Origin: Streptomyces meridianus
GTDB lineage: Bacteria; Actinomycetota; Actinomycetes; Streptomycetales; Streptomycetaceae
Direction of reading: 5' to 3'
Assembly: GCF_023703325.1 (NCBI RefSeq)
Contig: NZ_JAMQGM010000002.1
Location: 1-64,000, forward strand
Length of the DNA stretch: 64,000 nt
Part shown: piece after piece, positions 29,498 through 38,605 of the stretch
How positions within the stretch are numbered: position 1 is the first letter of the stretch
How the letters are laid out: each line of letters opens with the position of its first letter
Translations under genes and position numbers: made by a program
Notes under the pieces: model-generated
Told to the model about the DNA's origin: nothing
Databases searched by the model: none
Seen by the model: the letters and a program-made list of their open reading frames with translations, nothing else

Positions 29498-30009
29498 TGT
29501 GTGACCCCTTAAGTCTTCATCAATTGAGGGTGTCCACTCCTGGATGAGGGGTGGGCGGGCACCGCGCCCGCGGGCCCGGACGACGAATGGCCGACGCACG
29601 GGCGGGAACAGCGGACGCCGGGCGCGCCGCACGCGCGCCCTGAGCCCCGGATGAGGGGTGTATGGATCCGTTCTACCGGAAGAAGGCTTCGGCGGACGAG
29701 TGAGATCCGTTGCTCCAGCGCCACATCATCGCGGCGCAATGTCGCATTCATCACAAACGCCACTGGAAGTTTCGGGAGGAAACATCGATCGGGTGATGAT
29801 GGTCTCGCCGCAGGCCCTCACGCCGCGGTCCGGTCGTGAGGCGTACCGGCCCGGCGCTGCACGGGGATCGCCCGTTATCCGATTTTGACATGCCCGGCTC
29901 CTGACGTCTGCCGTCCGGATGGCAGGATGCCCCTCATCACACAATGTTTCTGCACTCGAATACGTGTCGAAAACCGGCATACTGCCTGATCCGCAGGAGG
30001 AACCCCGCC
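29498..30009. other. 512-bp divergent spacer, no convincing gene
   Basis: It lies between malic enzyme (minus) and the amino-acid ABC operon (plus). The right third is less GC-rich, with TTGACA at 29885-29890 and CATACT near 29979, so the ABC promoter is probably here. A short minus-strand open frame (29509-29763) has no coding bias I trust. Nothing else is seen. Confidence 0.45.
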
Positions 30010-30963
30010 ATGACCGCAACTCCCACCCGTCGCTCGGCCGCTGTCCGGCCCCGCTTGGCAGCCGTCGGCGCGATCGCGGTCGCGAGTGCCCTGGTCCTGA
30101 CCGGCTGCGGTGACCAGACCGCGGGCGCGAAGCAGGAGGGCGGGAAGGACAAGGGGTCCTCCGCCCCGCTGTTCGACAAGCTGCCCAAGGAGATCCAGGA
30201 CAAGGGCACGATCCAGGTGGGCTCGGACATCGCCTACGCCCCGGTCGAGTTCAAGAAGGACGGCAGGACCGTCGGCATCGACCCCGACCTGGCCGATGCC
30301 CTGGGCAAGCAACTGGGCGTCAAGTTCAAGTTCAACAACGGCACGTTCGACACCCTCCTGACCGGTCTGCGCTCGAAGCGGTACGACCTGGCGATGTCGG
30401 CGATGACCGACAACAAGGAGCGCCAGGAGGGCGTCGACCCCGAGACCGGCAAGAAGGTCGGCGAGGGCGTCGACTTCGTGGACTACTTCACCGCCGGTGT
30501 CTCCCTCTACGCCAAGAAGGGCAACCCCGAAGGAATCAAGTCCTGGGACGACCTCTGCGGCAAGAAGATGGTCGTCCAGCGCGGCACCGTCTCGCACGAC
30601 CTGGCCAAGGACCAGGCCAAGAAGTGCGGCAAGAAGAAGCTGGACATCGAGGCCTTCGACAACGACGCCGAGGCCCAGACCCGCCTGCGCGCGGGCGGCG
30701 CCGTGGCGGGCTCCAGCGACTTCCCGGTCGCGGCCCACGCGGTGAAGACCGCGGGCGGCGGCAAGGCCTTCGAGATCGTGGGCGACCAGGTCGAGGCGGC
30801 CCCGTACGGGATCGCGGTCCCCAAGGGCAACCCCGAGCTGCGGGACGCCGTCAAGGCCGCCCTCGACGCGATCATCAAGAACGGCGAGTACGACAAGATC
30901 ATGTCGAAGTGGGGCGTCAAGGACGGCGCCGTCACCGAGGCTAAGATCAACGGCGGTTCCTGA
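30010..30963 (+). CDS. polar amino-acid ABC transporter substrate-binding lipoprotein
   Basis: A 317-residue SBP family 3 protein. The lipobox LVLTGC places the lipidated Cys at residue 33. The bilobed domain runs from about 65 to 310, with the starts of lobes recognisable (GTIQVGSDIAYAPVEF; GIDPDLADALGKQLGVKF). GGAGG lies upstream of the ATG. It heads a three-gene importer for glutamate/glutamine/arginine-type substrates; which one cannot be told. It is surface exposed. Confidence 0.92.
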   Translation: MTATPTRRSAAVRPRLAAVGAIAVASALVLTGCGDQTAGAKQEGGKDKGSSAPLFDKLPKEIQDKGTIQVGSDIAYAPVEFKKDGRTVGIDPDLADALGKQLGVKFKFNNGTFDTLLTGLRSKRYDLAMSAMTDNKERQEGVDPETGKKVGEGVDFVDYFTAGVSLYAKKGNPEGIKSWDDLCGKKMVVQRGTVSHDLAKDQAKKCGKKKLDIEAFDNDAEAQTRLRAGGAVAGSSDFPVAAHAVKTAGGGKAFEIVGDQVEAAPYGIAVPKGNPELRDAVKAALDAIIKNGEYDKIMSKWGVKDGAVTEAKINGGS

Positions 30964-31012
30964 CCGTACGGCAGCACGGACCGTCCGCAAGGAACGCTGA
31001 AAGGCTTTACCC

Positions 31013-31954
31013 GTGAGTGTGAACACCGACAAGGCGGGGCGCACCGACGCCCCGCCCCCGGGGACTGCCCCGGAGACCATCAAGGCCGTCCCGGTCCGTC
31101 ACTACGGGCGCTGGATATCCGCGGTGGTCGTGCTCGGACTGCTGGGCCTGATCGGAAAGGCGTTCTCGGAAGCCGACATCCGGTACGAGGCCGTGCCGGA
31201 CTTCCTGACCGACAGCAGCGTGATCGACGGACTGTTCATGACCGTCTGGATCTCGGTGCTGGCGATGGCCGTGGGCCTGGTCCTCGGCATCGTGCTGGCC
31301 GTGATGCGGCTGTCGAAGAATCCCGTCACCTCCTCGGTGGCCTGGGGGTACATCTGGTTCTTCCGCGGCACGCCGGTGTACGTCCAGCTGCTGCTCTGGT
31401 TCAACCTGGCGCTGGTCTTCCCGATCATCAATCTCGGCTTCTACAAGGACGAGATGAGCGACTTCATGACCCCGTTCATGGCCGCTCTCCTCGGCCTGGG
31501 GCTCAACGAGGCCGCGTACATGTCGGAGATCGTCCGGGCGGGCATCCAGTCGGTCGACGAGGGGCAGACGGAGGCGTCGCACGCGCTCGGCATGAGCCAC
31601 GGCAAGACGCTGCGCCGGGTCGTGCTGCCGCAGGCGATGCGGGTGATCGTGCCGCCGACGGGCAACGAGTTCCTCAACATGCTCAAGACCTCGTCGCTGG
31701 CCGCTGGAGCCTGTCAGTACACCGAGCTGCTGCGCTCGACCTCCAACATCGGCAACACGACCGGCGCGGTCGTCGAGATGCTGGCTCTGGCCGTGGTCTG
31801 GTACCTGGTCCTGACCAGCATCTTCAGCGTCGGCCAGTACTACCTGGAGCGGCACTACGCCAAGGGCTCGCAGCGCAGCCTGCCGCAGACCCCGCTCCAG
31901 CGCATCACCGTCAACCTCAAGTCCCTCGGCCGGCCCTCGGGAGGTGCCGCATGA
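31013..31954 (+). CDS. amino-acid ABC transporter permease
   Basis: A 313-residue HisMQ/GlnP-type permease starting at GTG, 49 bp after the binding-protein gene. About five to six helices lie from residue 35 onwards. The EAA loop is [24 protein letters not shown] (longer than a quote should be: key parts are EIVRAGI and EASHALGMS). The next gene overlaps by 4 bp. Only one permease is present, so it works as a homodimer. Confidence 0.93.
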   Translation: MSVNTDKAGRTDAPPPGTAPETIKAVPVRHYGRWISAVVVLGLLGLIGKAFSEADIRYEAVPDFLTDSSVIDGLFMTVWISVLAMAVGLVLGIVLAVMRLSKNPVTSSVAWGYIWFFRGTPVYVQLLLWFNLALVFPIINLGFYKDEMSDFMTPFMAALLGLGLNEAAYMSEIVRAGIQSVDEGQTEASHALGMSHGKTLRRVVLPQAMRVIVPPTGNEFLNMLKTSSLAAGACQYTELLRSTSNIGNTTGAVVEMLALAVVWYLVLTSIFSVGQYYLERHYAKGSQRSLPQTPLQRITVNLKSLGRPSGGAA

Positions 31955-32712
31955 CCGCCATGGTGAAGGCCGAGGGCGTGCACAAGTCCTTCGGCGCCGC
32001 GCACGTCCTCAAGGGCATCGACCTCGAGGTGGCCCCGCGTGAGGTGTTCTGCCTCGTCGGCCCGTCCGGCTCCGGCAAGTCGACGTTCCTGCGGTGCATC
32101 AACCACCTGGAGCAGATCAACGCCGGCCGGCTCTATGTCGACGGCAATCTGGTCGGATACCGACAGAAGGGCGACAAGCTCTTCGAGCTCAAGGACCGCG
32201 AGGTCGCCGCGCAGCGCCGTGACATCGGCATGGTGTTCCAGCGCTTCAACCTGTTCCCGCACATGACGGCGATCGAGAACGTCATGGAGGCGCCGGTCCA
32301 GGTCAAGGGCGAGACGAAGGCGGTGGCCCGCGAGCGGGCGCAGCGGCTGCTGGACCGGGTCGGCCTGGCCGACAAGGCGGGCAACTACCCCTCCCAGCTG
32401 TCCGGCGGTCAGCAGCAACGGGTGGCCATCGCCCGGGCGCTGGCCATGGAGCCCAAGCTGATGCTGTTCGACGAGCCGACGTCGGCGCTCGACCCGGAGC
32501 TGGTCGGTGACGTCCTCGACGTCATGCGCGGCCTCGCCGAGGACGGCATGACGATGATCGTCGTCACCCACGAGATGGGCTTCGCCCGTGAGGTCGGTGA
32601 CTCCCTGGTCTTCATGGACGACGGTGTCGTGGTCGAGTCCGGCCACCCGCGGGACGTGCTGACCAACCCGCAGCAGGACCGGACGAAGGCGTTCCTGTCC
32701 AAGGTGCTGTAG
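31951..32712 (+). CDS. amino-acid ABC transporter ATP-binding protein
   Basis: A 253-residue GlnQ/HisP-type ATPase with Walker [10 protein letters not shown], signature LSGGQQQR, Walker [14 protein letters not shown] and H-loop THEMGFA. It overlaps the permease stop by 4 bp. An insertion [16 protein letters not shown] after strand 3 is common in the opine/glutamate subgroup. It is followed by a 16-18-bp hairpin that ends the operon. Confidence 0.94.
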   Translation: MTAMVKAEGVHKSFGAAHVLKGIDLEVAPREVFCLVGPSGSGKSTFLRCINHLEQINAGRLYVDGNLVGYRQKGDKLFELKDREVAAQRRDIGMVFQRFNLFPHMTAIENVMEAPVQVKGETKAVARERAQRLLDRVGLADKAGNYPSQLSGGQQQRVAIARALAMEPKLMLFDEPTSALDPELVGDVLDVMRGLAEDGMTMIVVTHEMGFAREVGDSLVFMDDGVVVESGHPRDVLTNPQQDRTKAFLSKVL

Positions 32713-32741
32713 GCGCATGCCGTGAGCGCTGGGCGTTCATG

Positions 32742-32781
32742 CCGAGGCGGTACACCGGAGTCGTCCGGTGCACCGCCTCGG
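32742..32781 (+). terminator. ABC operon terminator
   Basis: An 18-bp stem with one mismatch (32742-32759 with 32764-32781, loop GTCG), 30 nt after the ATPase stop. It is convergent with the methyltransferase gene and may serve both. Confidence 0.8.
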
Positions 32782-32819
32782 TGCTTCCCGGTGGCCGGGG
32801 CGGAGGGCGCCCGCCGCGT

Positions 32820-33581
32820 CTACCGCAGCGCGAGGACCATGGCGTCGGGAACGGACCGCCACACCGCGCGCGCCTCGGCGAACCCCGCCGCCCGCAGCGC
32901 GTCGGCGTGCCACTCGGCGGAGTGGAGTTCCCCGTCGGCGTGGTCGCCGTGGATCGCGAAGCGTTCGGCCGTCGGCGCGGCCAACACCGGATCCGCCCCG
33001 GCAGCCTTCCACCAGGAAGCCCAGTCCTGGACGCCCTCCGCCCGCTCGCGTTCGTGCCGGGCCTCTCTGTGGGCACGTTCGGCCGCGTTGATGCGGGGCG
33101 TGGACGGGTCCGGCATCACGTCCGCGTTGATGAAGATCCCTCCGTCGCGGACGACCCCGGCGATCCGCCCGTACAGCTCGCGCAGCGGGTCGGTCCGCAG
33201 CCAGTGCAGGGCGGTCGCGGTGAGCACGGCGTCGTAGCGGCGGTGCGGCAGGGCGGCCGTCCAGTCCGGATCGCGCAGGTCGGCGGTGACGAATTCGGCC
33301 CGGGGCTCGTGCGCGAAGGTACCGCGGGCGATGGTGAGCAGCGCGGGATCGAGGTCGACGCCGGTGCTCACCGCTGCCGGGAAGCGGCGGAGCAACCGAT
33401 GGGTGATGCTGCCGGTCCCACAGGCAAGGTCGAGCACCGTCGGCTCGGGTCCGGCGAACGCCTCGACCAGGTCGAGCATGACCCGGAACCGCTCCTCGCG
33501 GTCCGGGAGGTAGAGCTCCTGCTGACGGTCCCAGCTCGTCTGCCAGTCGGTCCAGTCGGTCCGTGCCACGGTCTCCGTCAT
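32820..33581 (-). CDS. class I SAM-dependent methyltransferase
   Basis: A 253-residue protein with motif I VLDLACGTGSI (about residues 49-59), acidic STGVDLDPALL and AVLTATALHWL. This is the pattern of small-molecule methyltransferases of the Methyltransf_11/25 type. The ATG at 33581 with GGGGGA upstream is chosen over the GTG four codons earlier. The substrate is unknown. It is divergent from the CGNR gene across 78 bp. Confidence 0.85.
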   Translation of the reverse strand: MTETVARTDWTDWQTSWDRQQELYLPDREERFRVMLDLVEAFAGPEPTVLDLACGTGSITHRLLRRFPAAVSTGVDLDPALLTIARGTFAHEPRAEFVTADLRDPDWTAALPHRRYDAVLTATALHWLRTDPLRELYGRIAGVVRDGGIFINADVMPDPSTPRINAAERAHREARHERERAEGVQDWASWWKAAGADPVLAAPTAERFAIHGDHADGELHSAEWHADALRAAGFAEARAVWRSVPDAMVLALR

Positions 33582-33659
33582 GCGGTCCCCCACTCGCGTA
33601 ATACCCTCGAAGGCAGATCGGTTATTACCGACACTAGAACGCTTCCGTAAGGATCACAA

Positions 33660-34307
33660 GTGGAATTGGCCTATTACTCGGACTATGCGGTGCGGCTCGT
33701 CAACAGCGAGCGACCCGGACAGGGCATCGACGAGCTGACCTCGGTGGCGGCCGTACGCGCCCTGTTCGGCGCGGCCTCCCAGGCCGCCCGGCGGGCCACC
33801 GAGGCGGACGTGACCCGGCTGCGCGCCGTCCGGGCCCGGCTGCGCGCGGTCTTCGAGGCCGCGGACGAGGGGGACGAGACCCGGGCGGTGGACCTGCTGA
33901 ACGCGCTGATGATGGAGTTCCCGGTCAGCCCGCAGATCTCCGGACACGAAACCCGGGACGCCGACGGCCGTCCGGACTGGCACATGCACATCGCCGAACA
34001 CCCGGCCAACGCCACGGCCGGTTACGCGGCGACGGCATCCATGGGGCTGGCCTTCCACCTGACCACGACGGGCGCCAACCGTCTCGGCATCTGCCAGGCA
34101 GCGCCCTGCCGCAACGCCTACCTGGACACCTCGACGAACCGGTCCCGGCGCTACTGCTCGGACCGCTGCGCGACCCGGGCGAACGTCGCCGCCTACCGGG
34201 CCCGCCGGCGCCGCAGCAGCGAACGCGGGGAGAACGAGGGCACCGGCCGGACCGCGGAGAGCGCCCAGGTCAGCAACGCGGCCGGGCGCCGGTCACCCGG
34301 TGCCTGA
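33660..34307 (+). CDS. CGNR zinc-finger / ABATE-domain regulator
   Basis: A 215-residue protein starting at GTG (AAGGAT upstream). The N-terminal ABATE-like stress domain begins YYSDYAVRLVNS. The C-terminal CGNR zinc-ribbon motif has four Cys in CQAAPCRNAYLD and RRYCSDRCATRANVAAYRAR, followed by a basic tail. CGNR proteins are thought to bind nucleic acid as regulators. The last 115 bp overlap, on the opposite strand, the 3' end of sodX, which is unusual. Confidence 0.88.
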   Translation: MELAYYSDYAVRLVNSERPGQGIDELTSVAAVRALFGAASQAARRATEADVTRLRAVRARLRAVFEAADEGDETRAVDLLNALMMEFPVSPQISGHETRDADGRPDWHMHIAEHPANATAGYAATASMGLAFHLTTTGANRLGICQAAPCRNAYLDTSTNRSRRYCSDRCATRANVAAYRARRRRSSERGENEGTGRTAESAQVSNAAGRRSPGA

Positions 34308-34678
34308 GGCGGACGCAGCCGCAGCCACGCCCGGGCCAGCACGAACCCGTCCGGGACGACACCGAACTCCCGGCTGTCGTTCTCGACGAACCGGTTGTCG
34401 CCGAGCACCCACCAGCCGCCCTCGCGACGCTCCACCGCCCGCTTGACGATCAGCAGATCCTGCTGCATCGGATGCCGCAGCACCACCACGTCACCGGGGC
34501 GCGGCGAAGTCCCGTACTGGACGACGAGCCGGTCCCCGGGCAGGAGCGCCGGCGCCATGGACGGGCCCACCACCTCGGCGATACCGAACGGCAGGGCGGA
34601 CCGGCCCGGCTCCGCGCCGTGCTCCGTCACCCGCTGTGCGTCGGTCTCGTCCTGCTGCCACCGGCCACCCTCCGGCAT
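34193..34678 (-). CDS. sodX: nickel superoxide dismutase maturation protease
   Basis: A 161-residue S26-type signal-peptidase-like protease that removes the SodN propeptide to expose the nickel-binding N-terminus. The Ser of VVGPSMAPALLPGDRL and the Lys of LLIVKRAVE form the catalytic dyad. GDNR-F-x-NDSREFG is the conserved box. No membrane helix is present, fitting a cytoplasmic maturase. GGGAGG stands 6 nt before the ATG. It is divergent from sodN over 144 bp. Its C-terminal about 38 codons are antisense to the CGNR gene. Confidence 0.9.
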   Translation of the reverse strand: MPEGGRWQQDETDAQRVTEHGAEPGRSALPFGIAEVVGPSMAPALLPGDRLVVQYGTSPRPGDVVVLRHPMQQDLLIVKRAVERREGGWWVLGDNRFVENDSREFGVVPDGFVLARAWLRLRPPQAPGDRRPAALLTWALSAVRPVPSFSPRSLLRRRRAR

Positions 34679-34822
34679 CCGGCACCTCCCGCTCCTTGGT
34701 CCCGGCGCCGACGAACGACGGCACCGGACTTTTGTCCTGGTCCCCCTGGGGCACGTGAGAAAAGACGGCACCCAGGGAGTAATCTCCCACCTGAAAAGAC
34801 GATCACGAGGAAGGACGGCTCT

Positions 34823-35218
34823 ATGCTCTCCCGCCTGTTCGCCCCGACGGTGAAGGTCAGCGCCCACTGCGACCTGCCGTGCGGCGTGTACGACCCTGCC
34901 CAGGCCCGCATCGAGGCGGAGTCCGTCAAGGCAGTACAAGAGAAGTACCAGGCCAACGAGGACCCGCACTTCCGGACCCGCGCCACCGTCATCAAGGAGG
35001 AGCGCGCGGAGCTGGCCAAGCACCACATCTCGGTGCTGTGGAGCGACTACTTCAAGCCGCCGCACTTCGAGAAGTACCCGCAGCTGCACCAGCTGGTCAA
35101 CGATGCCCTGAAGGCCGCCAGCGCCGCCAAGGGCTCGACCGACCCGGCCACGGGCCAGAAGCTGCTGGACCTCATCGCCGAGATCGACAAGATCTTCTGG
35201 GAGACCAAGAAGGCCTGA
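34823..35218 (+). CDS. sodN: nickel-containing superoxide dismutase
   Basis: A 131-residue precursor. A 14-residue propeptide (MLSRLFAPTVKVSA) precedes the nickel hook HCDLPCGVYDP, whose His1, Cys2 and Cys6 bind Ni. The rest is the four-helix bundle of the SodN hexamer, full length. It dismutates superoxide in the cytosol. The neighbour sodX encodes the maturation protease. In S. coelicolor nickel induces sodN and represses sodF. The A/T-richer upstream ends with CGAGGAAGGAC before the ATG. Confidence 0.97.
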   Translation: MLSRLFAPTVKVSAHCDLPCGVYDPAQARIEAESVKAVQEKYQANEDPHFRTRATVIKEERAELAKHHISVLWSDYFKPPHFEKYPQLHQLVNDALKAASAAKGSTDPATGQKLLDLIAEIDKIFWETKKA

Positions 35219-35320
35219 TCCTCGGTCATGCCTCCCGGTCTGCGATCTGCTTGACCGTTCGGCCTTCCCGAGCACAACCGGTCCGCAGGGCGCCGAGCAC
35301 GGCGTCCCTGCGGACCGGGT
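35219..35320 (+). ncRNA. sodN 3'UTR, candidate s-SodF-like small RNA with terminator hairpin
   Basis: The 3' region after the sodN stop ends in a 13-bp perfect stem (CCGGTCCGCAGGG at 35278-35290 with 35306-35318) plus inner pairing CGCC/GGCG. In S. coelicolor the sodN 3'UTR is processed to the small RNA s-SodF, which silences sodF. Position and terminator match. Antisense complementarity to a sodF leader cannot be tested in this window. Confidence 0.45.
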
Positions 35321-35352
35321 GCGGCCTTCCTCGCCCGGCAAACAAATGTGCG

Positions 35353-35592
35353 TCAAGCGGCGTGCGGGGTGAAAGTGACGTGCGAGTCACCCTCGTCGAC
35401 GGCGACGTTCAGCGAGCCGAGGTGACGCGAGTACGGCTCACCGAGCGTCGTCAGCTCGTCCAGCAGACCGTCCGCCTTGTCCTCCACCCGCCGGTACAAC
35501 CGGAACGGCAGCAGCTCCAGCCAGTCCCGCACCTCGGGTTCGAGTTCGATCTCCCACTGCTCCGCCATGCGATCAACGGCATATGCCTTCAC
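35353..35592 (-). pseudogene. RelE/ParE-type toxin remnant, C-terminus replaced
   Basis: The first about 55 residues read like actinobacterial HigB/RelE toxins (AEQWEIELEPEVRDWLELLP, then LTTLGEPYSRHLG). Homologues continue with VRELRF and a catalytic core, but here the sequence changes to LNVAVDEGDSHVTFTPHAA and stops at 79 residues. Neither other minus-strand frame restores the family C-terminus. No helix-turn-helix antitoxin follows. I interpret it as a decayed toxin gene fused by deletion to unrelated sequence; a functional short protein is possible. Confidence 0.5.
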
Positions 35593-35803
35593 TTACATGA
35601 GGCAAACCTGCCTTCCGCGGATCGCCATGACCTGCTCTCTCCGCTCGCACCGACAGACCAAGAAGCCTGGCCCCCTCCCGGTTCCCCGACCCAAGTTCAT
35701 GCACCGTGGGTCCGGCCGCACCCGGCCGTCGTACCGCTCCGCCCCGTCGGGCAACGGCGGCGGCCCGGGCGCGACCCTTCTGCATGCCGTGACGGCGCAG
35801 TGA

Positions 35804-37045
35804 TCAGGGCAGCCGGGCGGCGCGGCCCAGCAGGTAGCGGCGCTCCGGGATGCTCATCGTCCGCCCGGCGGCCCGGCGGTAGGCGTCACGCGCCCCCTCG
35901 CGGTCGCCCGCCAGGTCGAGCAGGTGCCCCCGCACGGCGTCCAGCCGGTGGCTGCGCGCCAGCCGCTCGTCCGCCCCCAGACCGTCGAGCAACTCCAGTC
36001 CCGCGCGCGGCCCGTGGACCATGGCCACCGCCACCGCCCGGTTCAGGGTGACGACCGGGCTCGGCGCGATCCGTTCGAGCACCCCGTACAGCGCGAGGAT
36101 CTGCGGCCAGTCGGTCGCCGCCGCGTCCGACGCCTCGTCGTGGAGCGCGGCAATGGCTGCCTGCACCTGGTACGGGCCGAGGGGGCCACGGGCCAGCGCG
36201 CCGGTCACCAGCGCGACCCCCTCCGCCACGGCATCGCCGTCCCACCGGCTCCGGTCCTGCTCGGTGAGCGGGACGAGCGCTCCGCCGGGTCCGCTGCGCG
36301 CCGCGCGCCGCGCGTCGGTGAGCAGCATCAGTGCCAGCAACCCCGTCACTTCGCCCTCGTCGGGCATCAGCCGGTGAGCCTCACGGGTGAGCCGAATCGC
36401 TTCGGCTGCCAGGTCGCGGCGCTGGAGTTCACCACCGGACGACGCGGTGTAGCCCTCGTTGAAGATCAGGTACAGCACCCGCAGCACCGTGGAGAGGCGT
36501 TCCGCGCGCTCGGCTGCGCCGGGCGGCGCGAACCGGGCGCCCGCCGCCTTGATCCGCTGCTTCGCCCGGCTGATGCGCTGGGCCGTCGTCGCCTCGGGCA
36601 CCAGATGGGCCCGGGCGATCTCCGCCGTGGTCAGACCGCCCACGGCGCGCAGGGTGAGCGCGGTCTGAGCGGACGGGGTGAGCGCCGGATGGCAGCAGAG
36701 GAACAGCAGGGTGAGGGTGTCGTCCGCGGAGGGCGCACGACTCTGGCCGGGTGCGGGAGCGGTGAATTCGCCGGGCGGGGTCAGCGCCGCCGACCTCTCC
36801 TCCCGGCGCCGCCGCGCCTCCTCGCTGCGCAGCAGGTCGGTCAGCCGGCGGGAGGCGACCCTGATCAGCCAGCCGCGGGGGTTGTCCGGCAGCCCTTCCT
36901 CGGGCCACTGGGCAGCCGCGGCCATCAGCGCCTCCTGAGTGGCGTCCTCCGCGGTGTCGAAGTGTCCGTAGCGGCGGACGAGCGCGCCGAGGACCTGCGG
37001 CGCCAGCCGGCGCAACAGGTCCCCGATGTCGGCTGCCGGGGTCAC
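35804..37045 (-). CDS. ECF42-type sigma factor with C-terminal SnoaL/TPR-like extension
   Basis: A 413-residue sigma factor of the ECF42 group, longer than usual ECF factors. Region 2 starts RRYGHFDTAEDATQEALMAA, and region 4 includes GGLTTAEIARAHLVPEATTA. The roughly 220-residue C-terminal extension with tetratricopeptide-like repeats (LYLIFNEGYTAS; ALYGVLERIAPSPVVTLNRA) is required for function in this group. No anti-sigma gene is expected. Its start GTG 37045 lies 8 bp after the DGPF gene stop, the standard ECF42 partner. Confidence 0.9.
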   Translation of the reverse strand: MTPAADIGDLLRRLAPQVLGALVRRYGHFDTAEDATQEALMAAAAQWPEEGLPDNPRGWLIRVASRRLTDLLRSEEARRRREERSAALTPPGEFTAPAPGQSRAPSADDTLTLLFLCCHPALTPSAQTALTLRAVGGLTTAEIARAHLVPEATTAQRISRAKQRIKAAGARFAPPGAAERAERLSTVLRVLYLIFNEGYTASSGGELQRRDLAAEAIRLTREAHRLMPDEGEVTGLLALMLLTDARRAARSGPGGALVPLTEQDRSRWDGDAVAEGVALVTGALARGPLGPYQVQAAIAALHDEASDAAATDWPQILALYGVLERIAPSPVVTLNRAVAVAMVHGPRAGLELLDGLGADERLARSHRLDAVRGHLLDLAGDREGARDAYRRAAGRTMSIPERRYLLGRAARLP

Positions 37046-37053
37046 ACGCCCGG

Positions 37054-37476
37054 TCAGACCGGCTCGTCGCAGGGCGCCGAGGCCGGGACGGGGCGCACCA
37101 CGACCGGGTAGGCGGGCGCGCCCTCGGGCCCGGGGCAGGCGAGGACGCGGCCCGCGATCTCGGTCACCCGCTCGATGCTCTCGCAGTCGAGCAGCCAGTA
37201 GCCGGCCAGAACTTCCTTGGTCTCGCCGTAGGGCCCGTCGGTCACCACCGGGGCCCCGTCGGGGCCGGTGGTGATCAGCCGGGCCTGCGCGGGTTCGGAC
37301 AGCCCCTGCCCGTCGACCCACTCGCCGCTCTCGGCGAGATCGTTGTTGAGCGACTCCATGTGGGCGAACATCGCCTTGACGTCCGCCTCGCTCCAGGCGG
37401 GCCGGCCGTCGGTCGGCGTGCCGCTCATGGCGTCGTAGTCGGCCTGCTTCGCGTAGATCATCATCATGTACTTCAC
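37054..37476 (-). CDS. YCII-related DGPF domain protein
   Basis: A 140-residue DGPF protein. It begins VKYMMMIYAKQADYDAM and contains the name-giving TDGPYGETKEVLAGYWLLD. YCII/DGPF folds are small ferredoxin-like dimers with a conserved His-Asp pair in YciI. In ECF42 loci they are targets and partners of the sigma factor. GTG 37476 with GGGAG 5-9 nt upstream is the start. The sigma gene follows after 8 bp, so the two are one operon. Confidence 0.9.
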   Translation of the reverse strand: MKYMMMIYAKQADYDAMSGTPTDGRPAWSEADVKAMFAHMESLNNDLAESGEWVDGQGLSEPAQARLITTGPDGAPVVTDGPYGETKEVLAGYWLLDCESIERVTEIAGRVLACPGPEGAPAYPVVVRPVPASAPCDEPV

Positions 37477-38179
37477 GTCGGACTCCCTCGGGTTCCGGCG
37501 CCCTCGTCGGCGCCTTTCGCAGGGGACGTCGGAGCCGCAGGCAGGCTCTCGACATGTCCTCCGGAAGTTCGCCGAATCCTTTCCTCGCCTCGCCGCCGGA
37601 CTCCTCGGGAAGAGGTACCCGGCCCGGGGCTCCCCCACCCACCGGTCCCGCCGGTCACCTCCCGGCGGGAGGCTCCCGGGGATCAGCGCAGGTGGACACG
37701 GTCGGGGTCGACGCCCTCGCGCAGCAGCCGCAGCTCGATGCCCGCCGGCGGTGCCACCGTCGCGAGCTCGTCGCGATCCGAACCGTCCCCGGCCGCCGGC
37801 CGACCGGAAGGCCGGAACGGCCGGCCACCGCGTCCCGTCACACCCGGCGTGCCCGTCCCGACCGCACCGCACCGCACCGCACCGGGCATGTCACCCTTGC
37901 CGTACCGGCCGGGCTCGCTTCTCCCGGCCGGGCAGGGCGTGTTGGAGGCACGAGGGGCTCCGGCTGGGCACGGAGAGACCCGCGGACCATGCCACTGCCG
38001 TACGCCTGCACATCGCTGTCGACCGGGCGGCCCGGCACGAGCGCATGACCTTCCTCGCCGAAGTCCACTGCATGCCGGATCTCAGCCGCCCCACCGGCCC
38101 GGCACTGCCGCCGTACGGCGCACGCCGGGTGTCCGATTCGTTCAAGACCGGCCGCCCGGCACGGACCTAGCCTGCGGGC
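37477..38179. other. 703-bp gap without a convincing gene
   Basis: It holds the promoter of the DGPF-ECF42 operon on the left. Further along are a CCTCCC-ggc-GGGAGG hairpin (37658-37672) and four tandem ACCGC pentamers (37861-37880). A minus-strand open frame ending at 37683 has a C-terminus resembling a genuine protein end (PPAGIELRLLREGVDPDRV), possibly a remnant. Plus-strand frames across the gap are not gene-like. Confidence 0.4.
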
Positions 38180-38575
38180 ATGACTCCTCGATTCGACCTC
38201 ATCGGCCTCGTCGTCTCGGACATGGCCGCATCGCTGTCCTTCTACCGCAAGCTCGGGCTCGACATCCCCGCCGCCGCCGACACCGAGCCGCACGTCGAGG
38301 CGACGCTGCCCGGCGATCTCCGGCTGGCCTGGGACACCGTCGACACCATCCGCTCGTTCGACCCCGAGTGGACCCCTCCCCGGGGCGGCTCCCGGGTGGG
38401 GCTGGCGTTCGTCTGCGACGGTCCGGCCGACGTGGACGAGCTCTACGCCGAGCTGGTGGCGGCCGGCCACCCCGGCCACAAGGCACCGTGGGACGCCTTC
38501 TGGGGCCAGCGGTACGCCGTCGTGCTCGACCCGGACGGCAACGGCGTGGACCTCTTCGCGCCGCTGCCCGGCTGA
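38180..38575 (+). CDS. VOC/glyoxalase family protein
   Basis: A 131-residue vicinal-oxygen-chelate protein with two beta-alpha-beta-beta-beta modules: FDLIGLVVSDMAASLSFYRK at the start, and YAVVLDPDGNGVDLFAPL at the end. Members act as glyoxalases, dioxygenases or drug-binding resistance proteins. The metal-ligand His/Glu set is incomplete by eye, so a binding role is possible. It is convergent with the AraC gene across 30 bp. Confidence 0.87.
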   Translation: MTPRFDLIGLVVSDMAASLSFYRKLGLDIPAAADTEPHVEATLPGDLRLAWDTVDTIRSFDPEWTPPRGGSRVGLAFVCDGPADVDELYAELVAAGHPGHKAPWDAFWGQRYAVVLDPDGNGVDLFAPLPG

Positions 38576-38605
38576 CCCCCGCGGCGTCCGGGCGCCGCGT
38601 CCGGC

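Noticed and set aside
29509..29763. An 84-codon minus frame between malic enzyme and the amino-acid ABC operon
   Set aside because: No ribosome site and no codon bias distinct from the GC background; treated as non-coding.
37861..37880. ACCGC pentamer array as a regulatory repeat
   Set aside because: Only four units in a region without a gene; more likely slippage of GC-rich DNA.
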